Shown here one piece after another: positions 26,976 through 38,342 of a DNA stretch of 64,000 nt. The notes below the pieces were generated by a model, which made no database searches, was not told the DNA's origin, and saw nothing but the letters and a program-made list of their open reading frames with translations. Position 1 is the stretch's first letter; each line of letters starts with the position of its first letter. Made by a program: the position numbers and the translations under genes. The DNA is taken from positions 3,756,359 through 3,820,358 of the forward strand of contig NC_087075.1 in the NCBI RefSeq assembly GCF_026151205.1. The letters run 5' to 3'. The DNA is from Bolinopsis microptera (lineage: Eukaryota; Ctenophora; Tentaculata; Lobata; Bolinopsidae).

Positions 26976-28258
26976 TAACCGTCACTGGCCAAAAAGATCC
27001 TTCGGCTTCCTGTAATTGGCTGGTTGCACTTGTGTAACATTGTGGCTGTTGGAATACACCGAAGTAAAATAAGTGTCTAGATAAAAAAAAAATATATATG
27101 AAAGTACTGAGGATGTCAAGTTTGTAAATGCGCCCGCAGTATCTATCTTAAAAGCTTTAGATAGATACTGAGGGGGAAAATTCATGGCCCAGACTATATC
27201 AATATAGGGGAGGATTAAAGTACTTTCATACACACCAGCATGCTCATTGATGGCTTAAAATGAAGCTAAGACATACTCCTATCAGATCCACCATAAGTTA
27301 GATACCATAATAATCATTAAATGTGTCTAAAATGAGGAAGCTTTGACAAGTGCGAGTGGTTTTGGCAAATTTTGGTATAAAATGGGCCCTGAGATCATAT
27401 TTTTCTCATTAAAATCACATATATCACGAATATTTATGTGTGTTGGGTGTATCCTCATTGGTATCAACCATTTCAATCATCTAGAGCAGCTTTCCTGATT
27501 CTTTATCTCATGAAAATGGGCAAAAAAGCTCATAAATAGTCCAAAATCGGTCATTTTCGCCGCTTTAATAACCTCATTCCTGGCACCCAGAACACTTTGG
27601 GTACTCAAAACATTATTTTTCGGATACCTCAGACCCCTAACTAGCACATGGAGCCAGAAAGAACAGCATGTAGGGACTTCTAAATTTCCATGGTTGAGAA
27701 CCCAATGTCACACTATTCGTTCATTAATCCTGCTTTTACTGATTAGGTAGAAATTTATACTGTGCCTTTGGACCTAGAATTTTGTATAAATTTTTGAAAT
27801 TTTGTATGACGATGTGTGATGATGTTGTATCATTATTATTTGGTTTGATTTGATTGGCTTAAATTCAATTAAAAGAACTTGGATTATTAAGAAAAATGAG
27901 AATTCTTACAACGAAACTACGAAACAAAATGATCACTGAAACAAAAAAGTGAAAGGACTGGTGTTATTTGCTTTTGTTTGCACCACAACAGCAACTATAC
28001 TATTGTGGAATTTTTCTGGCTTGCATTTGGGTTATAGACACCATGGTGCATGAATGGAGGAAGGATAGTATCGAGCAACAGTAATTGGTAATAATATGGT
28101 ATTATAACTGTTCGCTTTAATGAAGAATTGTCTTTGTTTATTGATTCATGGGTATACTTCAATACTCTTTAAGGATACATGTTTTTTCTGGTATTTTATC
28201 AAATTTTCACAAGTCTTACTGCTTCAAAATGAATGCCACCAATATTGAATATGCAATA
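26976..28258. other. Intergenic, old repeat-like sequence
   Basis: No gene seen. Text-like similarity in style to the interior of the 24-25 kb element (atgggc, tggtatcaac) hints at degraded transposon sequence but no copy could be aligned. Confidence 0.3.
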
Positions 28259-29693
28259 ATTTCATCCGTAAAATTCTGTACAACATAAAATCTACAGTAA
28301 AATATCCAATATTGAATATGTAATAATAATTAATAATAATTCTATACATTACATAATTGATAATTGAAACAATTATGGCCCCTTATTGTGGGCAGAGTAT
28401 GTGTCTTTGTTGAAGTGTCCTGGTATAAACTTATCTGAGTGACTGCATTAAAATAATTTAAGGAGAGTTATCATAAAACTTTAAGACGATTTACTAGGAC
28501 CTAATAAAATCAAAACAAAATGCAGCCACCTTATATGTTGTAGAGCTTTCTCTTCTCCTACGATTGACTAGAGGAACCATCTTTGGCGAGTAATAGGAAC
28601 TTAGACCATTACAAATACCGTGCTGTAAGTTTGCAAGGCATGTGGACTAAGTGGGTCGAGAGCACTCGACTTGAAAGTGGGTGTTGAGAATCCTCAACTA
28701 TACTAAAGATAATGATGTTCAGAAGATGAGGCAGTAGAGTGAGTAGTAGAAGCTGAAGGAGAGTAAATGTCACAAGGAGATGAGCACTATAATAATCATC
28801 TTTATGATAGTTCACCAATGGCAATTTGTGCTAGAGAGCGGAAGGCAGTGATGCTGTTATCACTATCATCTCTTAAGATAGACCAGCATGGTTGGTCATT
28901 AAAGGAATGCTCCTGCAGGGTTTCCCTGTAAGAGCAGCTGCACAGTGGACAGTAGAAGAGTCTGTGATAATTGGTGTCCAATACCTTACAATTTGGACAC
29001 TGAGGGTCGCAGTTGTTGGCCACCCTTGCCTGGAAGGCTGCAAAGGTGATGGCATGGCCATGTAGGAGAGACATAACCTTGCTGTCTGTGCTTCTGCTTG
29101 AGTAGCAAGGAAATAATTTTTTGCTTCTTTCATCAATGTTATCCAGTATCTGACCCTCACTCTGATTTATTCTGGGGTTCAGCAGGAGATGTTTATTCCA
29201 AGTAAAGTCCATGAAGCGGGTTATTTCTTCTTTTGAGTAGCTGACAACACCGTTCTGGACACTAGTCAGAAGGTCTATTTTGCTTCTGTTTAGTTCGTTG
29301 GACCCAGTTTTCCACGTTAGAAACTTACGTATCTCGACAATATGGTGCTGGTATCGGTGGGCCTTTGCCTCCTCTAGCTGCAAGATGAGCCCTTGCATAA
29401 ATGGGTCACTTGTAAGTGCTTTTATTATTGAATATGTAGCCAACTGCGGCCGATGTTAAGATTATTTGCTGCCAGTTCCTTTTTCATATTTGTCCCCAAC
29501 ATACTAACATCAGCCAAAGTTGGTTGCAAAAATGAGGGGGGACCCCAACCCATGTAGCTGAAAGTGCTCACAGCAAGTAGACCAAAGTGGCCCTTGCTTG
29601 TGAAAAGTGCATCAACTACCCGCCCTAGTAGCGGTGTTTCGGATCATTTCATCCGTAAAATTCTGTACAACATAAAATCTACAGTAAAATATC
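28259..29693 (-). mobile_element. 5'-truncated LINE fragment flanked by a 48-bp direct repeat
   Basis: The main open stretch is 28802-29443 on the minus strand. It has the end of an ORF2-like protein: ...KVMSLLHGHAITFAAFQARV followed by a zinc-binding knuckle CPNCKVLDTNYHRLFYCPLC, as in C-terminal regions of non-LTR elements after the reverse transcriptase. A further 65 codons in another frame continue upstream (29450-29640), so the copy is frameshifted as well as truncated. A perfect 48-bp repeat starting atttcatccgtaaaattctg borders it at 28259-28306 and 29646-29693. This could be an unusually long target-site duplication. Confidence 0.65.
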
Positions 29694-30800
29694 TACAAAA
29701 TTTACATTAAAAAAATCTATGGACCTCATTACTGGGCGGCACTCAGCCTGTTATTCCGCCGAATCTCTATATATGAACATAATAGCCTGGGTCCCCAGAT
29801 AAGGGACCTCAAAGCTCTTTTTCTGAGAGATGAGGTTGAACATTAAAGGATACGTTTTGCAGTCCAAAATGTTGGTTTAAATAAAACAATAACTTTTCGA
29901 TGAAACAATAAAATTTATTTTGCATTCCTTTAATCACATATCGAATAAGAGCTTAAACCACGCTTTAGTAAATATAGTTAATATAACTAAAAATGAACTT
30001 GAGAGATAGAATTGAGAATGTTCTAAGTTCTTTGACGATTATTCATAAGGTGCAGGTTAAATCTCCACCGAGAGCACACTCCCAAATTGTACGCATTGCA
30101 GTAACTTCTTTCAAACTTCGTGAATCTATGTAATGTATTCACAATCAATGATCAATATTATGCACTTATATGTTATACTGTATACAAATCACTTGGAACA
30201 CATTTGAACGAGATTAACAGACTCAAAAGCGCTACCATCTAATTCCTCCATGAGAACCATAATAGCGTGACTATATTTTGTCGATGTGTCTCAAAAGTAA
30301 TTTTAATCATTAAACGGTTCTCCGTTTAATTTTGGTACATATTTCATTTATAATTATACATATTATATGCTTTGGGTACATATATAATATAAATCTCGGC
30401 AGCTCGCGTTTATTCATAATCATACAGTAAAATATATTTTAATGTTAATAATTTAGCTTTTAGTGAAGCAATTGCAATTCTTGTCCATTGTTAATGGTCT
30501 GACCCGGCGCGCGCTACTTCGTAGCTCTTGCCACATGCATCGGGCAATATATTAGTATTGCGAGAAGAAAGCGGCGCGCGCTACTTCGAAAAAATTTAGA
30601 CGAGTAACATCGCATCCGTCAATTTCAATCCCAGCAAACCTTACTAGCTAGTTGTAGGTTTATAACCTACCAGGACGCGCGGCGGGTCATACATATGACG
30701 CTTCGCGTGCACAAGAAAAGTATAGTATTATACAACGTGCAGCAAGCAAGGAAAAATTGCAAACTTTTATTATTCGGCTCAAAATGAAACTTTACTGGAT
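29694..30800. other. Intergenic with short repeats
   Basis: Contains one copy of a 70-bp dispersed repeat (29737-29805) and a direct repeat of ggcgcgcgctacttcg at 30505 and 30573. No gene seen. Confidence 0.4.
29737..29805 (-). repeat. Short MITE-like repeat, three copies in the window
   Basis: The sequence with aggctattatgttca and ggcggaatgacaggctgagc occurs here inverted and in plus orientation at 31136-31213 and 61344-61423. Its ends (CTGGG...) are weakly inverted, suggesting a very small class II relic. Confidence 0.7.
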
Positions 30801-30947
30801 ATTTTTTGTATCACGTTGCGACCCCCACGGTCGTTTCACTATGGTGGTCGTCCTGACGATACAGGCGGGTCATACAACGTATGACAAGAGATGTTGAGAA
30901 TTTAAAATTTACGTTGTTTCAAATTTTTCTCTGGGGGAAAACATTGG

Positions 30948-31225
30948 GATGATGATTAATCACTCTACACTCGACTGTCACGTGACTTTTTCAACCCGTT
31001 TTCTAGCTGACCCTGAACGACTATATTGTATTCGAAACCCTAACCCTCTTATATCTGATCCCAACCCTAACCCTAACCTTAACCCAATCTTTAACAAAAG
31101 CATATGCTGAAACCCTAACCCTTACCTGTACTGAGGACCCCAGGCTATTATGTTCATTAACATAACGAATATAGATTTGGCGGAATGACAGGCTGAGCGC
31201 GGCCCAGTAACCCTAGCCCTAACGA
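30948..31225. repeat. Telomere-like CCCTAA cluster within a dispersed repeat
   Basis: Several ccctaaccctaaccct tracts of 2-3 units, interrupted. The surrounding unit (gatgataaatcactctacac ... aagcatatgct) recurs at 47365-47525 with most of the CCCTAA runs degraded, so these runs are probably part of a mobile repeat, not a chromosome-end fusion. Confidence 0.5.
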
Positions 31226-31497
31226 GAAATTGGACTAACTTCCTTATACAGTCATATCACGTGATCGAGACAGTTTTTTGGCAATATCTCGTCAGGGGAG
31301 CATCTTAACCCTATGTCATGGGGGGTGATTCGGAATCAGCGTCCGAAAATACATCGATTTAGATTAGTTTCAACTGTCGGGGGCCCTCGTAGAACAATTT
31401 AGAAAATCGACTGTAGAGTGATTTAGCACGCTCGAAAACATTGTATCACGTTGCGACCCCCACAGTCGTTTCACTGACGGTCGTGTCATGTACACCA

Positions 31498-31786
31498 CAA
31501 CTGTCATACTGGACAGAGTTGGGTATTATATTGCTATCACAGTTAAATCTAGGCACTCTCGAGAGTGCCTAGATCTCAAGAATCAGACTTCAACAGGATC
31601 TCAGAGTTTCTGAAAACGATCAATATCATGTCCAACTTTTACATCTACTGTATAACACTTCCTAGTTTTAGGAGCTTCGTCAAGACGCCAGTTTTCAAGA
31701 TATTTACAAACATCAGACAGTTTATTTTAATTGAAACTGTTGTAGTCCAGGGTGAAGTTGAGTGTAATGAGGAGGATACACTCTAG
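31498..31786 (+). pseudogene. Rhodopsin-like GPCR fragment, TM6-TM7 end
   Basis: Reads GYYIAITV, then a frameshift, then SDFNRISEFLKTINIMSNFYIYCITLPSFRSF in two pieces. This matches the C-terminal part of the receptor at 33.7-34.0 kb (SYYIAITV..., NIMSKFYIYSLTVASFREF). No upstream transmembrane segments are found here. The break coincides with the perfect palindrome at 31548-31573, absent from the other copy. It is a truncated relative of the downstream gene. Confidence 0.7.
31548..31573. repeat. Perfect 26-bp palindrome centred on CTCGAG
   Basis: tctaggcactctc followed by its exact reverse complement, at the frame break of the GPCR fragment. Confidence 0.9.
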
Positions 31787-32364
31787 TAACAGTGTTTCTT
31801 ATTATATTAATATACTTATATATAAAGCGAGACTTTACTGACACCACGGCATCAACATCAAGCAGATACACCTCTAACAGTGTATTATACTAGTAAAACT
31901 ACTTATCTTATTATTGATAACGTGCTGTGTTTGAATTATCTAAATAATGAAGAATTTGATATAATTTTGTATCAATTCATTTCTTGTCATACGTTGTATG
32001 ACCCGCCGCGCACGAAGTGCGCGGCTCCCCCTGTATCGTCAGGACGATAATGGGGGTCGCAACGTGATACAATTCATTTCATGTGTCATTTCATGTGTTC
32101 ATTTCATGTGTCATTGTGTTAAATAAAATAAAAGTCACCTTAAATAAAGTATAATTAGCTTGCTAAGCTCGCGTTTGATGTGTCAGGCCTGATATTTCAC
32201 AGATCTCTCACCTTACTTGAATTCTTCCATTTGTTGTTAATCGTAGATTGTAGATATTGTGACCAGGTCTGTGGCGTAACGAAGGGGGGCGCTAAATCGT
32301 CGTTTGAATGTGGGACAATTTTGAAAAACTTAACTACGGTACTAGCAAAACTGCGCGTTTTGAT

Positions 32365-32525
32365 CTAGAAACACACTTTTTTTGAGATTTTACCGGTGTA
32401 TCCTCTATAATCATCTAATTTGTTCAATTTTAGGGAGGGGCGTCAAAAGGGGAGGGGGCGCCAACAGTGAACAGTGGGGCGCTTTTTCAGCAGGGGCGCC
32501 AACAGGCAACGTTACGCCACTAGGC
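32365..32525 (+). repeat. Interspersed repeat, copy 2 (inverted copy at 5235-5365)
   Basis: See 5235-5365. This copy is longer and contains repeated ggggcgcc motifs. Confidence 0.6.
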
Positions 32526-32937
32526 CAGGTGCTATCAATATTGAAGAGTTTACATAACATCAACAATAGACCACAGAACCTGAGTAGAAGTAAGCTTCAT
32601 ATTATCTAGTTAGCTATAGACAATAACAGAAGTACACCAGAACACCTGTTTACCTGATATCTTGTCGAATATAAAGTAACATTGAAGTGAAACATTGTTT
32701 TTCGGAAGGTTTCTCACTTGCCTAATATTTATCACCTGGTCTCTCATTGTGTTATATAGCATCACTTTACGTTCCACAGTGAATTATTAACGATTGTTCT
32801 TTCTGCGGGAGCTCTGGAAAAATACGATTAATAAAATAACAATTTGTTCTGAAGCTTTTGTTTAGGATTTCCCCAAATAAACACTAGTCTAGTATGCTTA
32901 ATTAAGCAGGATTATAAACCTGTGCCCCAGTTTCAGA

Positions 32938-34007
32938 ATGAACATTTCAGACGACTACGCAGACTACACAGACTACGCAGACTACGCAGACTACGCAGAC
33001 TACGCAGACTACGCAGACTACAGGATAAGGAGTAATGCAGAGCGTTACTTCTGGGCTGGATATCTAACATTTGTCCTAGCTTCTTCTTTACTGGGAGACA
33101 TGATTATCCTGGTAGCTTCAACAAGATACAACGCGCTGCGATTAAACAAGTGTATTGTAGCTGTGTTGCAGCATATAGCAGTTTGTGATCTGGTAGCATG
33201 TTTTGGTTATGTGCTGCAGACTATGATATCACTGATAGCTGATCAGTGGGTTTTAGGTGATGTTATCGCCCATATTCACTTGTATCTAGATTACAACAGC
33301 TGCCAAACTACCATTACCAACTGTTTAACGTCTGCTCTAGTCTGCTGCAAACTCCTCCTGCTTAAGTTCCCTTTTCGGACGAGCGCGAGAACTTTGACTA
33401 AGAAAAGGGCTCATATTCTTTGCACTTCTATCTGGATCTTTGCCAATATCTACCCAATTTTACGTTTTATTCTGGACAAACACGGACTTGTCTTCAGCTA
33501 TATTAGTTTCAACATTAACTTTGGTCTCTCTTCAACTCTTCAATAGCGGAGCGGATCATAGCTTACTCCTTCGCTGTAATCACTGAAGATATCCCTACAC
33601 TCACAGTTGTGATAGCAATCTGTCTGACTCTCCTACATCTGCTCAAATCAAGGAGATTTGCTAAACGGAGTGGAGGGAGGGTAAGATGGCAAGGTATAGC
33701 TACTGCAATTGCTACTGCTTCTGTTTACTGCATCCCCATTATTCCACACAGATTGAGTTACTATATCGCTATCACGGTGTCACAGAGGTCGTTAAGGGAG
33801 TCCAGTGTTAACAGGATATTAGAACTTTTAACTCAGCTCAATATCATGTCTAAATTTTACATTTATAGTTTAACTGTGGCAAGTTTTAGGGAGTTTATCC
33901 GATCTAAAATTTTACAAATCTCCACGATGTTGAGGGGTTGTTTTACAAAACCAGACGACCAAGAAGGACCTCAACTTGTTGGACTAAAAATCAGTCAAAA
34001 CAATTAA
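32938..34007 (+). pseudogene. Rhodopsin-like (class A) GPCR with Asp-Tyr-Ala repeats, one frameshift
   Basis: The first frame (32938-33546, 202 codons) has an extracellular start made of DYADY repeats. It then has TM1 (YLTFVLASSLLGDMIILVAS, Asp in place of the usual Asn), TM2 with LQHIAVCDL, QWVLGD in the first loop, TM3 ending KLLLLKFPFR where DRY would be, and TM4. A second frame opens near 33545 and carries TM5 (TLTVVIAICLTLLHLL), TM6 and the TM7 end NIMSKFYIYSLTVASFREF, to 34007. The joint falls just before TM5. No GT/AG intron of believable size links them, so I read a frameshift: pseudogene, allele or sequence error. Ligand unknown. Apart from this joint the receptor is complete, which suggests recent decay. 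Confidence 0.7.
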
Positions 34008-34576
34008 TCAGAAAATGCAGGTTCCTACTTCCTATTATCAGAGCTACTAACCACTTTGGGGCGTGTTGTTCTCCGGTTATAATCCGAACTCTTTTACTAA
34101 CAAATCAAAGGATTTTAATGATTTTGTGTCAATAGTAATACAGACATGTACCACAGTTTAAAACCTAAAATGTTTAAAACCTCAATAGTTCGTATCTTAT
34201 TTTCACGAACCCCAACTTTAATGCGATTAATACGATTATGATGATCTGTGCTCATGTTAAATATGAAGCGAAATTTTAAAAACATTATATAACAAAACAT
34301 ATTATATATAAAAACATATTAAATATACATCTTACTGAGTTATGAGCCTTGAACGCCGTTCTCCGTTACTAATGACAAGCTGACTAACTTTTCTCGGGAG
34401 AAACCTTTCCTTTAACCATTACCTTGCTATGTGGACCTTATCAAGGGGGCTGAGGCGTCGTGGTTTATCGCCACCTATCAGGAGACAGGAACCAAGCCTC
34501 ACCCGCAAAACAACAAAGTCTAGTCATCCTCCTGAGTATGGTATTGTGCTTTATGAAGAAGCTTGTGACATGATGA

Positions 34577-34855
34577 CATTTTAAAAAGTAGCATCATCGC
34601 AATACCATTAGCAGATTAATGATCTAGACCCCCATTCCTTGAGCCATCGGCTGCAAACCATCTCATAGTCTTTAAAAGTAGCATCATCAATGACATAAGC
34701 AGATTAATGATCTAAACCCCATTCCTTGAGTTATCGGCTGCAAACCATCTCATACTCTCATAGTCTTAAAAAGTAGCATCATCAATGACATTAGCAGATT
34801 AATGATCTAGACCCCCATTCCTTGAGCCATCGGCTGCAAACCATCTCATACGGTC
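34577..34855. repeat. About 90-bp tandem repeat, 3 copies
   Basis: Each copy has aaagtagcatcatc, agcagattaatgatct and ccatcggctgcaaaccatct. Differences are small indels. Confidence 0.85.
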
Positions 34856-35359
34856 TCTTCTACCGTGCCATTTTGTTAAGAAAAGCTGGACCTAGTTAAC
34901 AGCTGCAAATGCTGTAAATTGTAAATTTCCCTGACTTTCTGTCACAGTGAAAACAAGTACATTATTGTCAGGTATTTTCAGTTTAAAGGTCTTATTCGGA
35001 ATTCTGCTTCGAATTTCATAACGATCCCATTGAAGCTCTAGGAAAAGTAGATGATACTAACCGTGCGTCCTTCACAAAGTACTTACATTGATACTTTGAT
35101 GAGGTTTAGCAAAAATATCAGGTTCATCTTGCATCACGTGACCACCTTACTGATCACCCCACTGGGCTACCAGACAGACAACTGAACCCAATTTAGACTT
35201 TTTCTAGAGCTTGGGAAAATAATCTTAAACCCAATCAGTCTACCTTATCAACTCTGAAACAACAACTGAACCCAATCGTCAGTTAGAAATAACTAACAGA
35301 TAAACAGGTTTCCAAATACCGCTCTAGTTTAGCAGCTGCCTGGTTTCTAGTTATAATAT

Positions 35360-36030
35360 TCAACAAAAATATATTATACGTCTTCTCCGTCTTGTCAGAA
35401 AGTAGAACGAATACCAAAGGGATGCACTTCTTATCCATGACAGCGTGGAAGGAGTAACTCTGTTGGAATATCCATCGGTAATCCAGTTAGGGTAGTCTCC
35501 AAAGATTTTGAGGTTCCGAGGAGTAGAGAAGAGTATCATTCTGGATCCATCGTCAGTCACGCCGTCAAAGAGGACGAAGTTCTCCTCTCTCAGTGAAGTC
35601 TGGCAAGTAGGTGGTAGGACGAAGTCTGTTGAGATAGGTACTTCGGAATGATTGGCAGATCCGGACTTTGTTGCTCGCGATCTTTGGACAATTCTCGCGA
35701 GGGACTCTAGTTTTAGTAGATCCACGTTGATTTCGGGTGGGCATGTAGGGCTTCGGTGAGGAGGTTTGGTGTTGCTGAGAGTTGTTGGTCGGCAGCTTTC
35801 CGCTTCAATTCTGCTCTGAACTCTGCTTTCTCAGCTACTAAGTTGTCAGGGTCGTGGGAATGAGGTTTGGCACCGCTGGCCAAGGACCTCTATGGTCAAG
35901 GATAACATGAGCAGGGCATTTCTTGATTATGTAATTCTGGCATCTCCAAAAGTAGTTGAGCTCCTCTTTGTCCGCTGATGTACTAAAAGATGACAAGGTC
36001 TCAGGTGCCTTTCGATTGCGAGATCTGATC
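35360..36030 (-). pseudogene. FLYWCH-MULE transposase remnant
   Basis: Three minus-strand frames follow one another. First, a FLYWCH-type zinc finger with YFWRCQNYIIKKCPAHVI (about 35880-35990). Next, SHDPDNLVAEKAEFRAELKR. Last, LPPTCQTSLREENFVLFDG, RMILFSTPRNLKIF and NWITDGYSNRVTPST (35360-35725), which matches the start of MULE-type DDE transposases, where a W..DGTF.. block holds the first catalytic Asp. The frame breaks, and the catalytic domain is cut off soon after, so it is inactive. FLYWCH fused to MULE transposase is a known animal transposon type. Confidence 0.75.
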
Positions 36031-36364
36031 TAACAAGCTTACGTGTTCACGAAGCGTGCCAAAAAGGATACGATCCACTGCTCCTCAAGTATCGAGATCC
36101 GACCCAAGACTCGAGATCTGAACCAGTGAACCATGGCAGGCCCTCCCAAAGGATTGGAGTACACGAGATCTGAGCCAAGTAATCTGAGCAAAGTAACCTG
36201 AACCACTTTATTAGTGCCCGAAGTGGTCTTACCAACGAGGAGGATACTTTGACTTCATCTACCTTAGGGGTCGTTCACATATTACGTAATCATTTTTTGG
36301 AACATTTTTACCTCCCCCCCTCCGTAATCAGTTTTACACAGTTGTCGGTCACCCGTCATACTAA

Positions 36365-36545
36365 GCAGTGAGCTACTAGTTCACTAATGGTATTGGGACA
36401 GCTGCAATGACACGGTTTACTTGTATTTGTGAGTAGTGAGCTACTAGTACTAGTTCGCTAATGGTATTGGGACAGCTGCAATGACACGGTTTACTCGTAT
36501 TTGTGAGTAGTGAGCTACTAGTTCACTAATGATATTTGGACAGCT
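36365..36545. repeat. About 70-bp tandem repeat, 2.5 copies
   Basis: Unit with gtgagctactagttc, ggtattgggacagctgcaat and cggtttact. The copies have small insertions (ctactagtactag). Confidence 0.85.
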
Positions 36546-38342
36546 TGATAATATTGACCCCAGGCAAAGACCTGCAACATATTCGCCCCATTCACCCAGC
36601 CTCATAACATGGCCAAGTCAACTGGGGATCTTACCCTTTTTAAGTGAGTGGGCTTACCTCAACTAATAGTATTGTAGTAGCGAATAGCCTGTTGTGATCT
36701 GTATGCAGGATTAGAGAAGTAATGGTCATAGTATGCCCTTGTGGTCTTGGTGGCTCAACAGTTGTTGTTATTTTATAGCTTGCGGCTGGCGGCAGGAACC
36801 ATTTTATTAAAAATTTAAAAACAAAATCCAGCAAATTTTCAGGCCAAACATCTTTTCTCCGACCCAAGACTCGAGATATAAACCATGGCAGGCCCTGTCG
36901 TTGAATAGTCTTAGAGCTGATGTGAAGTGTGAACAGTGAAAGATCTTTGATAGTGTTGACTGATTTTGCAGCTTTGACAGAAAAAGAGTTCTTATACATG
37001 TAGGTAGTAAGGGCAGTTCTTAGCAAGTGGAGGTACTCATGCTTTGGTTCCTAGGCGATCATTTAGATAGCACTTTATTTCAATGTCAGTTGAGATTTTG
37101 CCATTGAGAATTTTCGGTTTTCCAGGCATTTTATTTACATTTATAAAAATAATAATGTATTTCTCTCGTCTTCTTTGGAGGGATGGGATGTTGAGGAGTG
37201 TTAACTTCCCTCCCGTTAGTTTTGGCAGCCTGATATCCTGCGGGTGAAAAATCTTTAAACTGCTTCCAGTGTTTGGATTTCCTGTACATGATGATTAAGA
37301 AAATGTTTTGAAATCGATGATTTTTGCTCTTAGAACTATCCTCATGACTATCCTGGACCTTTATAAATACCCGTATGCGACTCGCTTTGGTCTTTATTCC
37401 ATTTCAGTTAAATTCGCTACCACCTGCTGGGGTGATAAGTAGCTTTTTACGAATGCGACGAAGGATCGAGGAATAATAACATTGAACTTTAGAGCAGACC
37501 AACTCTATCCTGATTCAAATTATCCTTGCCGAGAGACGGCGCTTGAGTTACAATTTTCCTTTAAAACTATTCAGATCCTAACTACCAGAACAAATTATGC
37601 TGAGAAAATTATCCCAACTCCCAACAAGTTCAGATATTATGTGGACTGTGCCATTTAATAGTTAAATCATCACAAGCACCTGCACACTATAAGATTCACA
37701 GGATCAGTTTTAGATGCACGCTTTACTGGTGCTAGCAAGGAATATTTTTTGTGAGCTTCTCTATTCTCTCGATCCAACCCCAATAAGTTGTTAGGGTAAG
37801 GAACATCATTTATATTTATAAAATATGTTTTAGTAAACCGCTGCAGTCGGTCTTTTGACCTTTTTTAGTGCAGATTTATAATACAGCTAGTTAAAATTCA
37901 CCAAAACCAAGATTAAGACGAATTATTGTGAATTAGTTACGAAAGTTTTTACCGACAAACAAGAGGAAATTTGATTTAGACGTCATTTGCGAGGATGCAT
38001 TTTGATGTTTATCCGTTTTCACTCGATAGCTTGCTTTTAGGTTTTAGTTTAGACGAAAGTGGATTCGGTAGTACTACCAATATTCATTGCAATATCAGGA
38101 GCAATGTGAATGAAAGCCATGTCAGCTGAGTTCAAATCCTTCTTTATGCGTTTATGAACGTTCGATACTGTTCAGTTTTATGAGAGGTTACTGTTAAGTA
38201 ATGTTGGCTCCTGTTGACCTGTTCTCATACTGATACTCTTTGTACCTCAGTACCTTTGTAATTCTACGCTCAGGATCCACACCACCTGACTAATGTACTT
38301 GTGAACGTTGTATATTAAAAACTAAACCTATACTGTTGCAGG
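36546..38342. other. Intergenic
   Basis: A segment at 36859-36897 (cgacccaagactcgagat, accatggcaggccct) repeats one at 36100-36146. The 128-codon open stretch at 36640-37026 (minus) shows no recognisable domain and is not called. No gene otherwise. Confidence 0.4.

Larger units (their letters stand above)
30806..32075. repeat. Dispersed repeat family with tgtatcacgttgcgacccc ends
   Basis: tgtatcacgttgcgacccccac occurs at 30808 and 31441 in plus orientation and inverted at about 32050-32070. The first and last copies also share gtcctgacgatacagg and the near-palindrome gtcatacaacgtatgac. Together they form an inverted pair around the GPCR fragment at 31.5 kb. Confidence 0.65.

Noticed and set aside
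36640-37026. 128-codon minus-strand open frame
   Set aside because: No recognisable domain, no signal peptide, no supporting splice context, and part of it overlaps a short repeated segment.
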